DNA from: Eutypella sp. D-1
Lineage: Eukaryota; Ascomycota; Sordariomycetes; Xylariales; Diatrypaceae
Assembly: GCA_023313575.1 (NCBI GenBank)
Contig: JAJTTP010000001.1
Span: 5,518,001-5,582,000 of the forward strand
Direction: 5' to 3'
Length of the DNA stretch: 64,000 bases
Shown: positions 1 to 10,856 of the stretch, in pieces
How positions within the stretch are numbered: position 1 is the stretch's first letter
Layout of the letters: the number at the start of each line of letters is the position of its first letter
Notes under the pieces: model-generated
What the model was told of the DNA's origin: nothing
Database searches by the model: none
Seen by the model: only the letters and a program-made list of their open reading frames with translations
Position numbers and translations under genes: made by a program

Positions 1-927
1 TGACGACCCAGTCCGGCGGAGAGGGAGCCAAGGAGGTCGTGAGCGCGCGCAAGGTGGTGCTAGCCACGGGCCTACGAGACATCCTGCCAGGGACACCTGG
101 AGTCGAAGAGAACTGGGGCAAGGGTATCTACTGGTGTCCGTGGTGCGACGGGCATGAGCACGCGGACCAGTCTCTAGGGCTGCTGGGGCCGCTGGAGGAG
201 GCAGCGGGTCTGACGCGCGAGATCCTGACTCTCAACACGGACCTCGTGGCGCTCGTAAACGGCACCGACACGCCGGAGGCGCGTGCCGCCGCCGAGGAGT
301 CGTTCCCTGGGTGGGAGGAGTTCCTGGCGCTGAACAATGTGACGCTGGAGAACCGGACCATCGCGTCGATCACGCGGCTCCAGGACGGCGGGGACAACGG
401 CGCGGACCCGAGCCTGCCGACTGCCCCGGAGAAGGACCTCTTCCGTGTTGACTTCGAAGGCGAGAACAGCGAGCCCCTCCAGCGCGCCGCCTTCTTCGCT
501 AGCTTCCCCGATGAGCAGAAGTCCAGCGTCGGCGAGGACCTGGGCGTCGAGCTGTTGGGCGGCCGTCTCTCCGCCGACCCCACCAAGGGCCTCGTTACCA
601 ACATCAACGGCGTCTACGCCATCGGTGACGCCAACTCCGACAACGTCACTAACGTGCCCCACGCCCTGTTCTCGGGCAAGAGGACAGCCGTATACCTGCA
701 TGGTGAGTAGCAACCCCAGGAATGCAAAGCGACAGCACCACTAGCCCTATCATCCCGGGACAAGCTGCTAACCGAGACTAGTACAAATCGCCCGCGAGGA
801 TGCCAATGCGCAGCTCGCCGAGGGTGAGGAGTCCCTGGAGACGAGGGAACTGAACCTGGACCCCAGGTCGGTGTGGGAGGTCATGAACCCGCGGGGCCTC
901 TTGTACGCGGGTGAATTCGATCAATGA
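1..927 (+). CDS. Thioredoxin reductase-like FAD/NAD(P)H oxidoreductase, 3' part
   Basis: Class II pyridine nucleotide-disulfide oxidoreductase, cut by the left window edge so its start and N-terminal FAD-binding motif are not seen. The frame enters at base 3. Exon 1 ends at 702, the intron is 703-781 (GTGAGT donor, GCTAAC branch site, TAG acceptor) and exon 2 is 782-927. Visible are an ATG motif (KVVLATG) of the FAD domain, a redox-active CPWC followed by DGHEH, and the C-terminal GVYAIGDA FAD-binding motif with a PHALFSGK helix. The stretch after CPWC (LGLLGPLEEAAG) sits where NADPH-binding GxGxxA is expected but is weak. Such enzymes reduce thioredoxin or, in GliT-like relatives, make or break disulfides in secondary metabolites; the sequence does not decide which. 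Family call is firm, substrate is open. Confidence 0.78.
703..781 (+). other. Spliceosomal intron in the oxidoreductase gene
   Basis: Phase-1 intron of 79 nt: GTGAGT donor, GCTAAC branch-like motif about 15 nt before the acceptor, TAG acceptor. Joining base 702 to 782 keeps the frame open to the TGA at 925-927 and adds 47 codons rich in Glu and Leu. Confidence 0.8.
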
Positions 928-1564
928 AGGAGGTACCACGTTTGAAGTAGAAACAATGTTTGCGATGAAAAGGGCGTTCAAGGTGGGGGGGGGGGGGGGG
1001 CAATCGCCCAAGGATGGGGTGGCTTAGTCCGCCTGTTTGGTATTACCTATATATAATGAAGCACTTATTAATTGTATTGATCATAAACACACAGCTAAAT
1101 GCATGAGTTGCAAGCCTGAAGGTTCTCAGGGGTAATTATACAATTAGCGAATTAGCTGACGTTTAACCCTAGCGTAAGTCGTAAGGGGAGCTCGCGCAGG
1201 CTTGGTCCCAGCTGTCTCTGTCTTAGAAGAAGACCGGAACGCAACCGATTGGTTTTTACAAAACGTTTTGTTCGAAAGCATTACCAGCCGCTAACCAGCA
1301 AGGCACATCTACTAAGGAATAAATTTACAGGTGGGACGATGCACAACATATCAAGGCGCAACAGGGTACAGCCTGGCTTACAGAGTAAGAGAGTTGGAGA
1401 GGTCGGGAAGGCTGCACGGGCAAGGAGGCGGAGATGTGGCGACATTGGGTGTACATGGAAACGACGTTGCACAAAAAGAAAACGCAAAGAAGCTAGATAC
1501 ATATTATAGAGAAAAAGAAATAATTATTGCAGGGCCAAAGATGAGAAGGGAGAGTAAAAAGAAG
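928..1564. other. Intergenic, no gene seen
   Basis: Downstream of the oxidoreductase. Holds a run of 16 G at 985-1000 and a short AT-rich stretch near 1050-1090. Small open frames near 1249-1509 have no recognisable composition or motif and are not supported. Confidence 0.6.
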
Positions 1565-1571
1565 AAAAAAA
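1565..1571 (-). terminator. RNA polymerase III terminator of tRNA-Glu
   Basis: A run of seven A on the plus strand (seven T on the transcribed minus strand) begins 6 nt beyond the 3' end of the tRNA gene, the normal pol III stop signal. Confidence 0.75.
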
Positions 1572-1577
1572 GATATC

Positions 1578-1683
1578 TCCGATGCAGGGATTCGAACCCT
1601 GATCGACGGAGGCCTGTCCCCTTTTCCTTCTTAGAAGGAAGGATTTTGAGAATCCGTCATGCTAGCCCTTACACCACATCGGA
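1578..1683 (-). tRNA. tRNA-Glu (anticodon CTC) with a 35-nt intron
   Basis: Read on the minus strand, a perfect 7-bp acceptor stem (TCCGATG with CATCGGA), a 4-bp D stem, a 5-bp anticodon stem (ACGGA with TCCGT) and a perfect T arm (CAGGG TTCGAAT CCCTG) fold as a tRNA of 71 nt after removal of 35 nt directly 3' of A37. The loop reads TT-CTC-A, so U33 is followed by anticodon CTC, decoding GAG as glutamate. The intron sits at the canonical eukaryotic position one base 3' of the anticodon and is pyrimidine/purine mirrored (TCCTTCCTTCT then AGAAGGAAAAGG), so it can fold into a hairpin. TTCGAAT also serves as the B box. The gene stands alone between two protein genes. Confidence 0.93.
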
Positions 1684-2422
1684 CTTTCTATGCCCACAAA
1701 CACCTGTAGGTAATCGGTTGAGGGGAATCTGTCTTATTTTCTTTGATTAGGACAGTATCAAACGGAGCCAGGCAGGTAAGTACCCGGGGTTTGGACTTTG
1801 TTTGGGAGAGGGGGGAAGGAGCAAACGGGCGTGCCTAAGGTGTGTATGTATGTAGGTAGCTACTGCCTCGGGTGGACTGCTTATGAAAACGGGAAAGGTT
1901 CACGGACTACGGTTAAAGCTCTCATCTATCTTCTAAGTTGCATACCTACTTGTGTAGCATTGAATTGGTGACTGAACTTGATAAAGCCATCTCACAGAGC
2001 CCCCTCTCCCACCCGATGCAGCACTTTCCAAGCCATATTATTAGTTTAGAATACTCTAGGTATCAAATTAGGTAGGTACAATGAACCAAAGCCAGCTCAA
2101 CCACATGAGCTACCTGGATATCATAATCTATGTAGTCAATTCCGGAGTTCGTCCGTATCTTCATCACGGCATCAACAACGGCATCTCGAAGATTGGAATT
2201 ATATTTATTCATCAGTGGCCAAATTACTCATCAGGGTATATATATATACGTATATGGTAAACAAATATATAGCATTGCGAAATGGAAAAAAACAGAACAA
2301 CAAAACAAGAACCCTAAGCGTGATAACAATGAAGAAACCCAATGGAGACGAGAGCGAAAAGAAAGCACGTGCTAGAAAGTAACGGCCCCATATCCTACAT
2401 TCACAAGAATTATACGTACAAT
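1684..2422. other. Intergenic, no gene seen
   Basis: AT-richer spacer between the tRNA and the 3' end of the C6 regulator. Holds a TATATATATACGTATATGG stretch near 2237 and TAGGTA-type motifs near 1850 and 2065. It presumably contains the 3' UTR of the regulator; nothing else can be supported. Confidence 0.5.
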
Positions 2423-5233
2423 CTACCAGAGGCCCGACTGCGGGTGGTGGTGAGGGTGATGTTGTTGCTGTTGCTGTGGATGATGATGTGCGCCGGGGTC
2501 GTGGGCAGCGGAGACACCGACGCCCTGCTGGTGTTGGTGTTGTTGGTACTGCGGTGGTGGCTGCGGCTGCGGAGGCGCCGGCGCCGGTGGTGGCCCCATG
2601 AAGTCGCTGTACTCCTGTAGGAGATAATTCCAGTCCATCTCGCCGCCGAAGTTGAACTCGGGGAACCCCGTGAACTGCCGCGGCATGCCGACCCCTGCCA
2701 TGCCGCTGAACGGGTCCGGGGTCGGGTACATCCCTAGGCCGGGTGGAGGCATGCTGTCGGCGCTACCCTGTGAAGGTACCGTCGTCGGTGACGGCGCGGG
2801 CGCCGCGCCCGCGGCGGCAGCGGCTGCCGCATAGTCGTTGGGTGCGATGGAGACGTTCGGCGTGGTCGGGTGGTCCGGGACCGACGAAGACTTCTTCGCG
2901 CGCTTCGGCATGCTCGCGACCCTTTGTCTCAGGAGCGTAATGAGCTTGGGCGGCGCGATGGTCCTGCCTAGCTGGGTCTCGGCGGCCTCGCGGGCGTCCC
3001 AGGCCTTGACGAAGAGGGGCGCGAAGGCGACGTGGAGCGGCGTGCGGAGGTGACCCATGAGCTTCCGGCGTTCGTGGTGTTCACAGATGGCATCCCACGC
3101 GCGCTCGCAGAGCTCCCCCGTCGTGCGCTCGCGCAGCCCGCTCAGGAGACACACGTATGCCGGGAAGGGGAACCACATCATCATGTACCAGCGGAACCCC
3201 TTGAGGCTCTCGTGGTTGAACATCAGGCCGTCGTAGTCGATCATCTTGATCGCCTCGACGAAGAGCGCGTCGCTCTCGGCGGATGGAAGCCTCGTAGGGG
3301 AGCTGATGCGCGCGGAGTTGAACGAGATGGCGGCGCGGAAGAACCCAGACATGATCTTCGACTTGCAGATTTGGGTTCGACAGGTCAAGATAGTCATGTA
3401 GTGAAGTCTGCAGCATGGGTTATCAGCCAATTGGCAAAATTCCGACCAACACGATGTTACGGAATTAGAAGAACGCAGGCCTTCCAACTAAGCATTAGAG
3501 CAGAGATTTGGTCGTGGACTTACGGGATCTTCGGGTCGCAGAATTTCAGATAGGTGTCCTCCAAATGTGCCGAAAACCTTTCCAGATAAGTAGCTAGGCG
3601 GTGGTCCGCAAGATTCGCTACGGAGGCCGGGTTATCTGTTAGAGACGACTTCATCTTATCGTTACCGGGCCCCTTGGAGAACTCGAGCCTGATGAGCGCA
3701 AATATCATCTCAGTTGCTCCTGGATGGGGCGATGGTGGGTCCTTAGCATGGAGGTGCAGGTCGGCGTCGTTGATGTTGAGAGGCAGTTTGCAGTCTCCGC
3801 CATTGGATATAGCCGTGATCACCGAACCAGTCATCTCACCCAGCCTTCTGTCGAAGCCCGCGAGATTCCACCATAAACGCCGCCTCTCCTCCACTTCAAA
3901 TGGGTAAAGACCAAATTGAGCTCCATCGCGATGCAACCCCATGCGGTGCGCCAGGCGAACACCAATCCCAGTGAGGCAGAACATGGTCCTAGGATCGACG
4001 GTCGGACGGATACCCATCTAGACAACGTTAGATCAACTAATGGGACGTCAAGGGGAGGGGAGAGGGGAATTTACGCAATATAAGTAATAGGCTTGTAACA
4101 ATGTTATATCCGGCGTCCTCATGAACTCGGCATTTACTAACGATTGCTGTGCTGCTTGCTGGTACTTCGATATCAAGGTTTGCCGCTTCTCGTTGAACGT
4201 GGTAACGACTTCATCGTCACCCATGGATGTAACGGCTATAAGGTAGATCGCAAACATAAGCGCTTCTAGACTCCGCGAGACTTTGTCTAAGTTCGCGCTG
4301 GCTTCTATTATGCGGACTTGTAAGGTCGGCGTGTGGGTCAGCTTCATAAGGGGGTCGACATTGAGGAGGTATATCTGCCATAGTTGAAAGATGTGGATCG
4401 CGGACGGGTGTTGGTCAGTGACGGGTGAGCTCTCAATCGAGCCGCTTATGACAAAGGGGAATCCGCCACCACTAGAGAACATCTTGTCGTAGGCTTGATT
4501 GATAGACGAGCCAACGTCTTCTTCATCCGATGAGTCTTGTTGCATGAAGTTCGGGGCTACATGATGCTGTGAGAGGTTAGACTAATAAAGTAGAAGAATA
4601 CGGGTAGTATATACCAACCTCCTTTTGGAAGGGAAACCACCTAAAAGTCCTAAAGAATCGGTCAGCTTGGAGCTTGAAGCCGCGGAGGCAGATTGCAGAG
4701 ACGAATACCACTTACTTAGGTACATGCGGGGTTTCCCCAGGGGACGAGATGACTGCGTCCGGACCGGGACCGCCAGCAGGAGACTCCTTGGCTCTGGGTC
4801 TTATAAAGTCGGACTCCAGTTCGTCGCCCTCCTCTACAGTACCTTGATCGATAATCTTAACATCAGGACCGAGGGATTCAAACTCGATACCATTCTGGGC
4901 CAGCAAAGTCTCGTACTTCCGTAGACGGTCGACAAGGTCTCTCTCGGGGATCCGTTTCTTCCTGCGCCTTGGCGGCTGAGGAGGTACCACTCGACACTCT
5001 ACCCCGGCGCGGACGCAATTCGAGCATGGCTTGGTCCTGTCACATCGAACTTTCCGCTGTTGACATAGCTGACAAGAATGGCCTCTAGTGACTTTGATGA
5101 CGGACGGATCGTCCCGTGCGGCGTTGGTCTGGTGCGGGGCTACAGTGTCCGATGAGCCCGGCGGGGAAGCGCTCTGTAGGCGACCAGAGCTCCCATCGCC
5201 AGACTCTGGCGTATCGGGCATAGTAACGTTCAT
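2423..5233 (-). CDS. Zn(II)2Cys6 fungal-specific transcription factor
   Basis: Proposed exons (minus strand): 5233-4843, 4793-4615, 4566-4075, 4017-3524, 3407-2423, giving 846 codons before the stop with every junction in phase. The N-terminal binuclear zinc cluster is CxxCxxRKVRCDRTKPCxxC...C, followed by a basic linker (PPRRRKKR) and a short leucine-rich coiled coil. The middle region (HIFQLWQIYLLNVDPLMK, TPTLQVRIIEA, EALMFAIY, MGLHRDG, EERRRLWW) is the classical Fungal_trans regulatory domain. The C-terminus is disordered and rich in Ala, Pro, Gln and His, typical of an activation region. The first ATG in frame is 5233. The 48-130-nt introns have GT/AG ends and the second has a CTAAC branch. 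The first, 49-nt intron (4842-4794) is the least certain: it is needed to reach the frame encoding MYLSKWYSSL. An alternative is GTAAGT at 4721. It may control neighbouring genes, but that is inference. Confidence 0.87.
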
Positions 5234-8200
5234 GCCGCTCAATATCGGTCCCGACGGGAAGCAACAGCCTTAGAGCGACAGCCCTAAAGCAACAGCCTAG
5301 AAGCTAGAGCAGCGGGCACGGCCGTTGTTTCGCCCGTTCGCTAAAGCACGAAAGTAATCGCTGATTGGCAAGCACGGTTGCGGCACAGGGAGGCTTTTTT
5401 TTCTTTCCTTTTTGTTTTCTGGTTCAGTTTCGGGACCGAATTAAAGCGGCGGCGGCGGCGCGCGCGCAATGGGTATCATCCAACAAAACCCTGGAGGTCC
5501 GATCCGATCAAATGAACGAGCGCAAAGGCTGCGTATATATGTAATGTAATGTACGCGCGCATATATGTACAAGCAGGCTATTATTGTAGAAATTGGAACG
5601 ATATGCCCAATCATGAGTCGAATAATCGGAAAAGGGTGTAGACTATGTGAAAGACGAAGGAATCGCTGTCGTAAATGTCCGGCCGGCTAGAAAAATTGTT
5701 GTATGCTGTATTACAAGATCGAGGCGGGTTAATGTTGTACTTAGGTATGTGCAGGTGGGCTCCAATGTACTTAGTATGGCAATTAGATGGGCAAAATTGA
5801 ATACCAAGCCGTACCGACACTGAGGTTTATTTGGGGGTGGGGTGGGGTAGGGTACTTAGGTACTTAGCTAGTGTGCGCTCGCTTTCAAATATGCCCGTAT
5901 AAGTACCTAGGTACCCATCATAGTACCTAAGATGTACCTAGGTATGGACCCAAGTAGGAGGTCCACGGGTATGGATGTATCCAGTCTAGATGTATCCAGT
6001 TTAGGTCTGCGGAACCTAATGTATGTACGTACAGCTAAGTAGGTATGCCGTATACCGAGGTAGGTACTTAATGTAATGCCCGGTATTCAGGCAGACAAAT
6101 TCAAGGTCATGAGGTATTAAAAGATAAAAAAGGGGGGAGGGGTTCAAATTTAGATGTACGTATGTATGTAAAAAAAAAAAAAAAGTGTTATGATATGTTT
6201 ATGAACCTAGAAATCTAGAATCGACCGATGGGATGGAATTCTCTCGGGCAAGCACCAGCTCCCGTCTCCTTTTGTTCTACTTGGGACGCCCATAGTTTTA
6301 ACTGGTAGCCGCAGGTTTAACACAAACACCCAGACAGGAGTTTGATAGGAGTCTATTTGGGTTCGAGGTTAGTAATACTACGTAGGACCTTCCAGACACA
6401 GATAAGAATTCCAGGTATGAGGGACTGTAGGAATGTCTCGATACTACGTCGTTCTGTGGGCTCCCCCGGTACTCCCTACATAGGTAGTCTAGGTAGGCTT
6501 GACTAGACTGCACTGGCTGAATCTCGAGGCTACGAAGTCGAGACGTCGGGTTCTCCTTTCCTCTCCTGTAAGCTTGTCTTCCTTGAAAGGGAGGCACTAC
6601 TAAATATACTCATAGTAAATAATCACTAATCAAGAACAACGAGGCACATGTAAGAGTCGCCGTCGCCGGCGCCACCACCACCACCACCACCAAAAGCATC
6701 GCAAGCATCACAAGCACCACAAGCACCACCAGAAACCTCCAAGTCACCGCTTCTATTTCTATTATAGAACCGAGGCACGGCCGTGATCCACTCGAGTCCT
6801 ATTTTGTTTCTATACCCGAGGACGGAACAACGGAATGGACGGAGATATCCAGAGTCGGTGTCTGTCCAGTTGTCTAGGTGTTATTAGGTGTATCTAAGAA
6901 TGGTAATAATGAAATGCAGACGACAGACAAATTGACGAATAAACAAGCAATTAACCTGGTTGCCTGCTGATTATCCACTCTATCGTGGGCGCTAATGTGC
7001 CTAAGTAGCCCTGGAGATGGACCCGGGTGTGGGCCGGGGGGGTACCTGGGGTAGCGCGAACGACAAGAATAGAGCAAGAATAAGTACCTATGGAGAACCA
7101 GCAAAGAATGGGATATGCAGCAAAAAGCAAACTGCCTCTGCAAGCTGCGGTCGATCAGTTCCAGAACAGTGTGGCACTTGTCAAGTTGTCAACAACGAGG
7201 AACTACAGAATCTTGGCGGCCTGGTGATGTGTATGACTGGTTGATAGGCTTAATGGGCTGGATTGAAGGGGTGGGGAGGGAGAGAGGGGCCTGAGGGAAG
7301 GCAAAGAGGTGAGGAGGCAAGGAAGGTAAAGGGGAAGAGGGGCAGTTTGGCAGTCAAGTTCTAGGTTACACAACGTTGTACATTCTAAAGTCGGGTTATT
7401 GCCGATCAAGTGGTAAGTTCCGTGCCCAGGTGGTAGCCAGGTTTGCCAGGGTTGGCGTTTCAAGGGGTGCATATTCTTGGGCCCATATAAGTACTTACTA
7501 TAGGTATTCTTCAGAGCTAAAGGCTCGGTTACAGGTATTAGCGCTCGGGACCGAGTGGTCTGATTATAAAGTATTCTTATCACAGATAACGAATTATCTT
7601 CAATATTACACCTGCAATCTTTTGTTTAACAGCCGGCAGCTTAGTGATCGGGAAGCCTCCCGAGGTCCATCTTGCTCCGGTACGATCTGTGCTCAGGTTC
7701 GTAATCAGGGGGGTTCAACTCCTTGCAGCAACAAGTACTATGTAGAATATCAGACATCCCACCATTGCATTTCTCGTACTTGTCAAAAGTCCGGTTGCAA
7801 CGATGATATCGCACTTCTCATGTTCCGATAATGGCACAATGCCAATACGATCAGTGTCTAAGTATATGATGCGCTTCACAACATCGCACCTCGGGCATTT
7901 AAATCCATCATTTACCAGATCGTGGACTGTAAGGTAATTATACCGGACTCGATCGGACACCGACGCCCTTTCATGTGTGTCTATCTATTACCAGCCATGT
8001 CCTACCTACGGCACATGTGCCTAGGTGTAATAGGCAGGCGAGTTTCTTCGCCGGCCACGAACTTATCGGCTACTGTCCGTCACAGTCCGTGTAGTGTTTG
8101 TCTTCTCCGTAGTTACTTTTTGGTATTAATTCGCTTTCCCGTCTGTATCACCGGCCCAATTCTCGTCACCTTCATTGTGATTCCGTCCAGCGCGGCGAAC

Positions 8201-8326
8201 TTGATACGCTCTCTAGTGATACTGTCCTGTCTTGATCGCTTTGTCCGAACACCACTTGCTACCGTCTAATTTTCTCCTGTCTTGGGACGACCATTGTGAG
8301 GGTAATGGTCGTGTAAGCTACCAACA
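5234..8326. other. 3.1 kb intergenic region with short repeats
   Basis: Shared upstream region of the divergent C6 regulator and MFS exporter. No frame has coding composition. It holds CG/GC runs at 5447-5468, many TACCTA/TAGGTA words between 5740 and 6070, an A-run near 6171-6184, a CAC-rich microsatellite near 6671-6735 and purine-rich DNA near 7255-7340. Both flanking genes read outward, so the region must contain both promoters. No specific operator can be named, although paired CGG triplets, the usual targets of C6 factors, would be worth mapping here. Confidence 0.5.
6671..6735. repeat. CAC/CAA trinucleotide microsatellite
   Basis: Seven or more consecutive CAC units followed by imperfect AGCATCRCA and AGCACCACA units. 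No open gene spans it, so it is a simple repeat in the spacer. Confidence 0.7.
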
Positions 8327-10247
8327 ATGTCTATGATTTCAAAGGACGTGGAGAAGGGCATAGAGAAGGCATCGGACGATTCTCCGGCATCATCAGATAA
8401 CAACAATGCAAACGATGCTTCTGAGGAGAACTTCCAGCCCAAGACCGCCAAGTTCTGGGCCGTCATAGCCAGCTTATTTCTCGGCATGTTCCTCGTCGCC
8501 CTAGACCGAACCATTGTTGCAACTGCCATTCCCCGTATAACGGAGGAGTTCCATAGCCTGGGAGACATTGGCTGGTACGGTTCGGCTTACCAGTTGACGA
8601 CCGCCGCGTCGCAATTGGTGTTCGGGAGGGTGTACAAGTTCTACGAGACCAAGAGGTAAGTCTTACTCCAGTTAGGCAAGTATGCCCTACCAAATTTAGG
8701 AAGGGAATGCGCGTCGAGCATGATTAAACAACTTTTATCAGGACCTTCCTTTTCGCCATTCTGGTCTTCGAGATTGGTTCCCTCATATGCGGAGTCGCGC
8801 CAAATTCCGACGCCCTGATCGTCGGCCGCGCCATCGCTGGTCTCGGCGGAGCCGGGATCATGACGGGTGTCATCCTGATCACGATCCCCCTGATCCCCCT
8901 GCGGAAGCGCCCGGTCTTCCAGGGCCTCTTCGCCTCCGTGTTCGGCCTCGCCTCCATCCTTGGACCCCTGATTGGCGGGGGTTTCACTGATGGTGTCTCT
9001 TGGAGGTGCGTAGCACTCGTTATATGCCGCCGCCCATGTCTTACTCATTTACACAATAACGATGCTTCGTCACGCTAACCGGCAGAGCCTGGGCGCTAGG
9101 TGGTGCTTCTACATGAATCTGCCCATTGGTGGGTTCGCCGTAGTGTGTCTGACATTCTTCCTCCACCTCCCCAAGACTCGGCACGAGTCACCGCCGACGG
9201 TCTGGCACCACGTCACCCGGCTAGATCCCCTAGGAACTTTCTTCTTCGTCCCGAGTATCGTCTGTCTCGTACTCGGCTTAGAGTGGGGAGGGTCTACCTA
9301 TGCCTGGAACAACTGGCGGGTAATCTTACTGATGGTCTTTTTCGGGGTGCTATTGCTCGCTTTTGCCACTGTTCAGGTCTTGATGCCGGACACGGCCACC
9401 GTTCCCGTGAGAGTAATCACACAGCGGAGCATTCTGGCCAGTGTCACCTTCATGTTCTGCCTCTCGGGCGCCATGATGATGGTCGTGTACTACACTCCCC
9501 TATGGTGTAAGCTATGTTCGGTCCATGGAGGAAAAAAAGAAGGTATAAGCTAACATCCCCTTAGTCCAAGTGATACAGAGTGTGAGTGCCTTGAAATCGG
9601 GCATATACACCCTTCCGGTGGTGCTCAGTCTAGTTGTTGCGAGCATAATATCTGGGGCAGTCACCACCAAGATCGGTTACTACGTACCCGCAATGCTCAT
9701 ATCCCCTAGCATGATGGCCACAGGCTTAGGCCTAATGAGCACCTTCAAGCCCGGCGAGACGTCAGCGCACTGGATCGGATATCAGTTCCTCGCCGGATTC
9801 GGTCTCGGGTGGGGTATACAGGGTGCCAGCCTGGCGGCGCAGGCAGTGCTCCCCGCGGCCGACGTGCCCACCGGGACTGCGATCATGTTCTTCGCGCAGC
9901 AGCTGGGCGGCGCCGTCTTCACGTCGGTCGGACAGAACCTGCTCAGCTCGCGCCTGATCACACAGATCAACCGCCTCCTCCCTGACGCGGACGCCGCCGG
10001 CATCGTCCGCGGCGGCGCTACCGACATCCTGCGCAAGGTGCCGCCCGAGCTTCGGCCGCAGGTCACGCTAGAGTACAACGACAGCATCACGAGGATCTTT
10101 CTGTGCAGCATGGGGCTGGCGCTCGCCGCGTTAGTGGCGGCGCTGTTCGAGGAGTGGGTCAACATCAAGAAGGTCGGGCGTGGCGGCCCTCCCGCTGAGA
10201 AGACGGCTGAGGAGACGGAGTCCCCGAGTCGCAAGGAGGACCCGTAG
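8327..10247 (+). CDS. MFS multidrug/toxin exporter, DHA2 (14-TMS) type
   Basis: Four exons, 8327-8655, 8742-9005, 9100-9506 and 9565-10247, give 560 residues with all junctions in phase; donors are GTAAGT, GTGCGT and GTAAGC and a GCTAAC branch lies before exon 3. The start ATG has a good CAACAATG context. The acidic, Ser/Asn-rich cytosolic N-terminus (about 45 residues) leads into TM1 with [11 protein letters not shown] and the WYGSAYQL motif, the hallmark of the drug:H+ antiporter family. [10 protein letters not shown] is motif C-like and [13 protein letters not shown] follows at the TM5 motif-C position; [13 protein letters not shown] is the usual DHA2 loop. The length and multiple hydrophobic segments fit 14 membrane helices in the plasma membrane, with a charged C-terminal tail. 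Relatives export fungal toxins or antifungals by proton antiport. The nearby C6 regulator and thioredoxin-reductase-like gene suggest, without proof, export of a specialised metabolite. Confidence 0.93.
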
Positions 10248-10750
10248 GAAGGGTTTCGCGTCGCGACGACTCCTGTTAGTCTAGCGCGGCCCGCGTCCAT
10301 GGTTATGGAAAGTTTACGAGAGGAACAAGCTAATGTAAAAAAAGTAAAGGTATATCTAATCTCCACATCGAAACCTATATAATAATAGATCACCACCTCA
10401 TACATATAGTGCTTATGAAGGTCTCAAGCTATTGCAGTTAGCGCCATGCAGCATGCACCCCAGGATGACGTGCACGCTGAAACTGAAACATCGCCATAAT
10501 AAGCTGAGCATCGTGTTTAAAACGTGATAGTCCGAAAGGGGGTACATTGGAACAAAATTAGTTACGACTTACGATTGTCTTAAGTTTGGCAACCCGACAA
10601 AAAAAGCGTTAGGGATCTAACCGGGCCCCACACTAATGCCGCTAAATATCTAAGTTAACTCGCGGTCCGCTCCCGTGCGGGGGCCCCGTCCATCCGTTAA
10701 AAACCATCTCGATAAGACGGGACCGGCAGACGAGACTAGCGGCTTTCTCC
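10248..10750. other. Intergenic, 3' flank of the exporter
   Basis: No coding frame seen. Contains a GC-rich segment with CCGTGCGGGGGCCCCG near 10,672-10,690. This lies just upstream of a TATA box and may be part of a promoter. Confidence 0.5.
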
Positions 10751-10758
10751 TATAAATA
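10751..10758 (+). promoter_or_regulatory. TATA box followed by a pyrimidine-rich leader
   Basis: TATAAATA lies 106 nt before an ATG at 10857. Between them is CCCTCCCCTCCCTCCCTC, a C/T-rich leader typical of filamentous fungal 5' UTRs. The pairing suggests a real promoter reading toward the AT-rich block. Confidence 0.45.
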
Positions 10759-10856
10759 GCGCGCTCTCAAGATCACCCTCCCCTCCCTCCCTCGCAGGCT
10801 TACTCACATTGCTCACAGCTCACTCATTGGCCCCCAATTAATTGTTAGTTATCTCC

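Noticed and set aside
985..1000. G16 run as a G-quadruplex regulator
   Set aside because: A homopolymer of this kind may be a sequencing or simple-repeat artefact; no gene context supports a role.
7376..7831. 151-codon open stretch on the plus strand
   Set aside because: No motif, no coding bias, lies in spacer with simple repeats; no splice structure extends it.
7715..7960. Minus-strand open stretch with a CPRC motif
   Set aside because: Only one CxxC, no partner pair and no upstream promoter or extension; consistent with chance.
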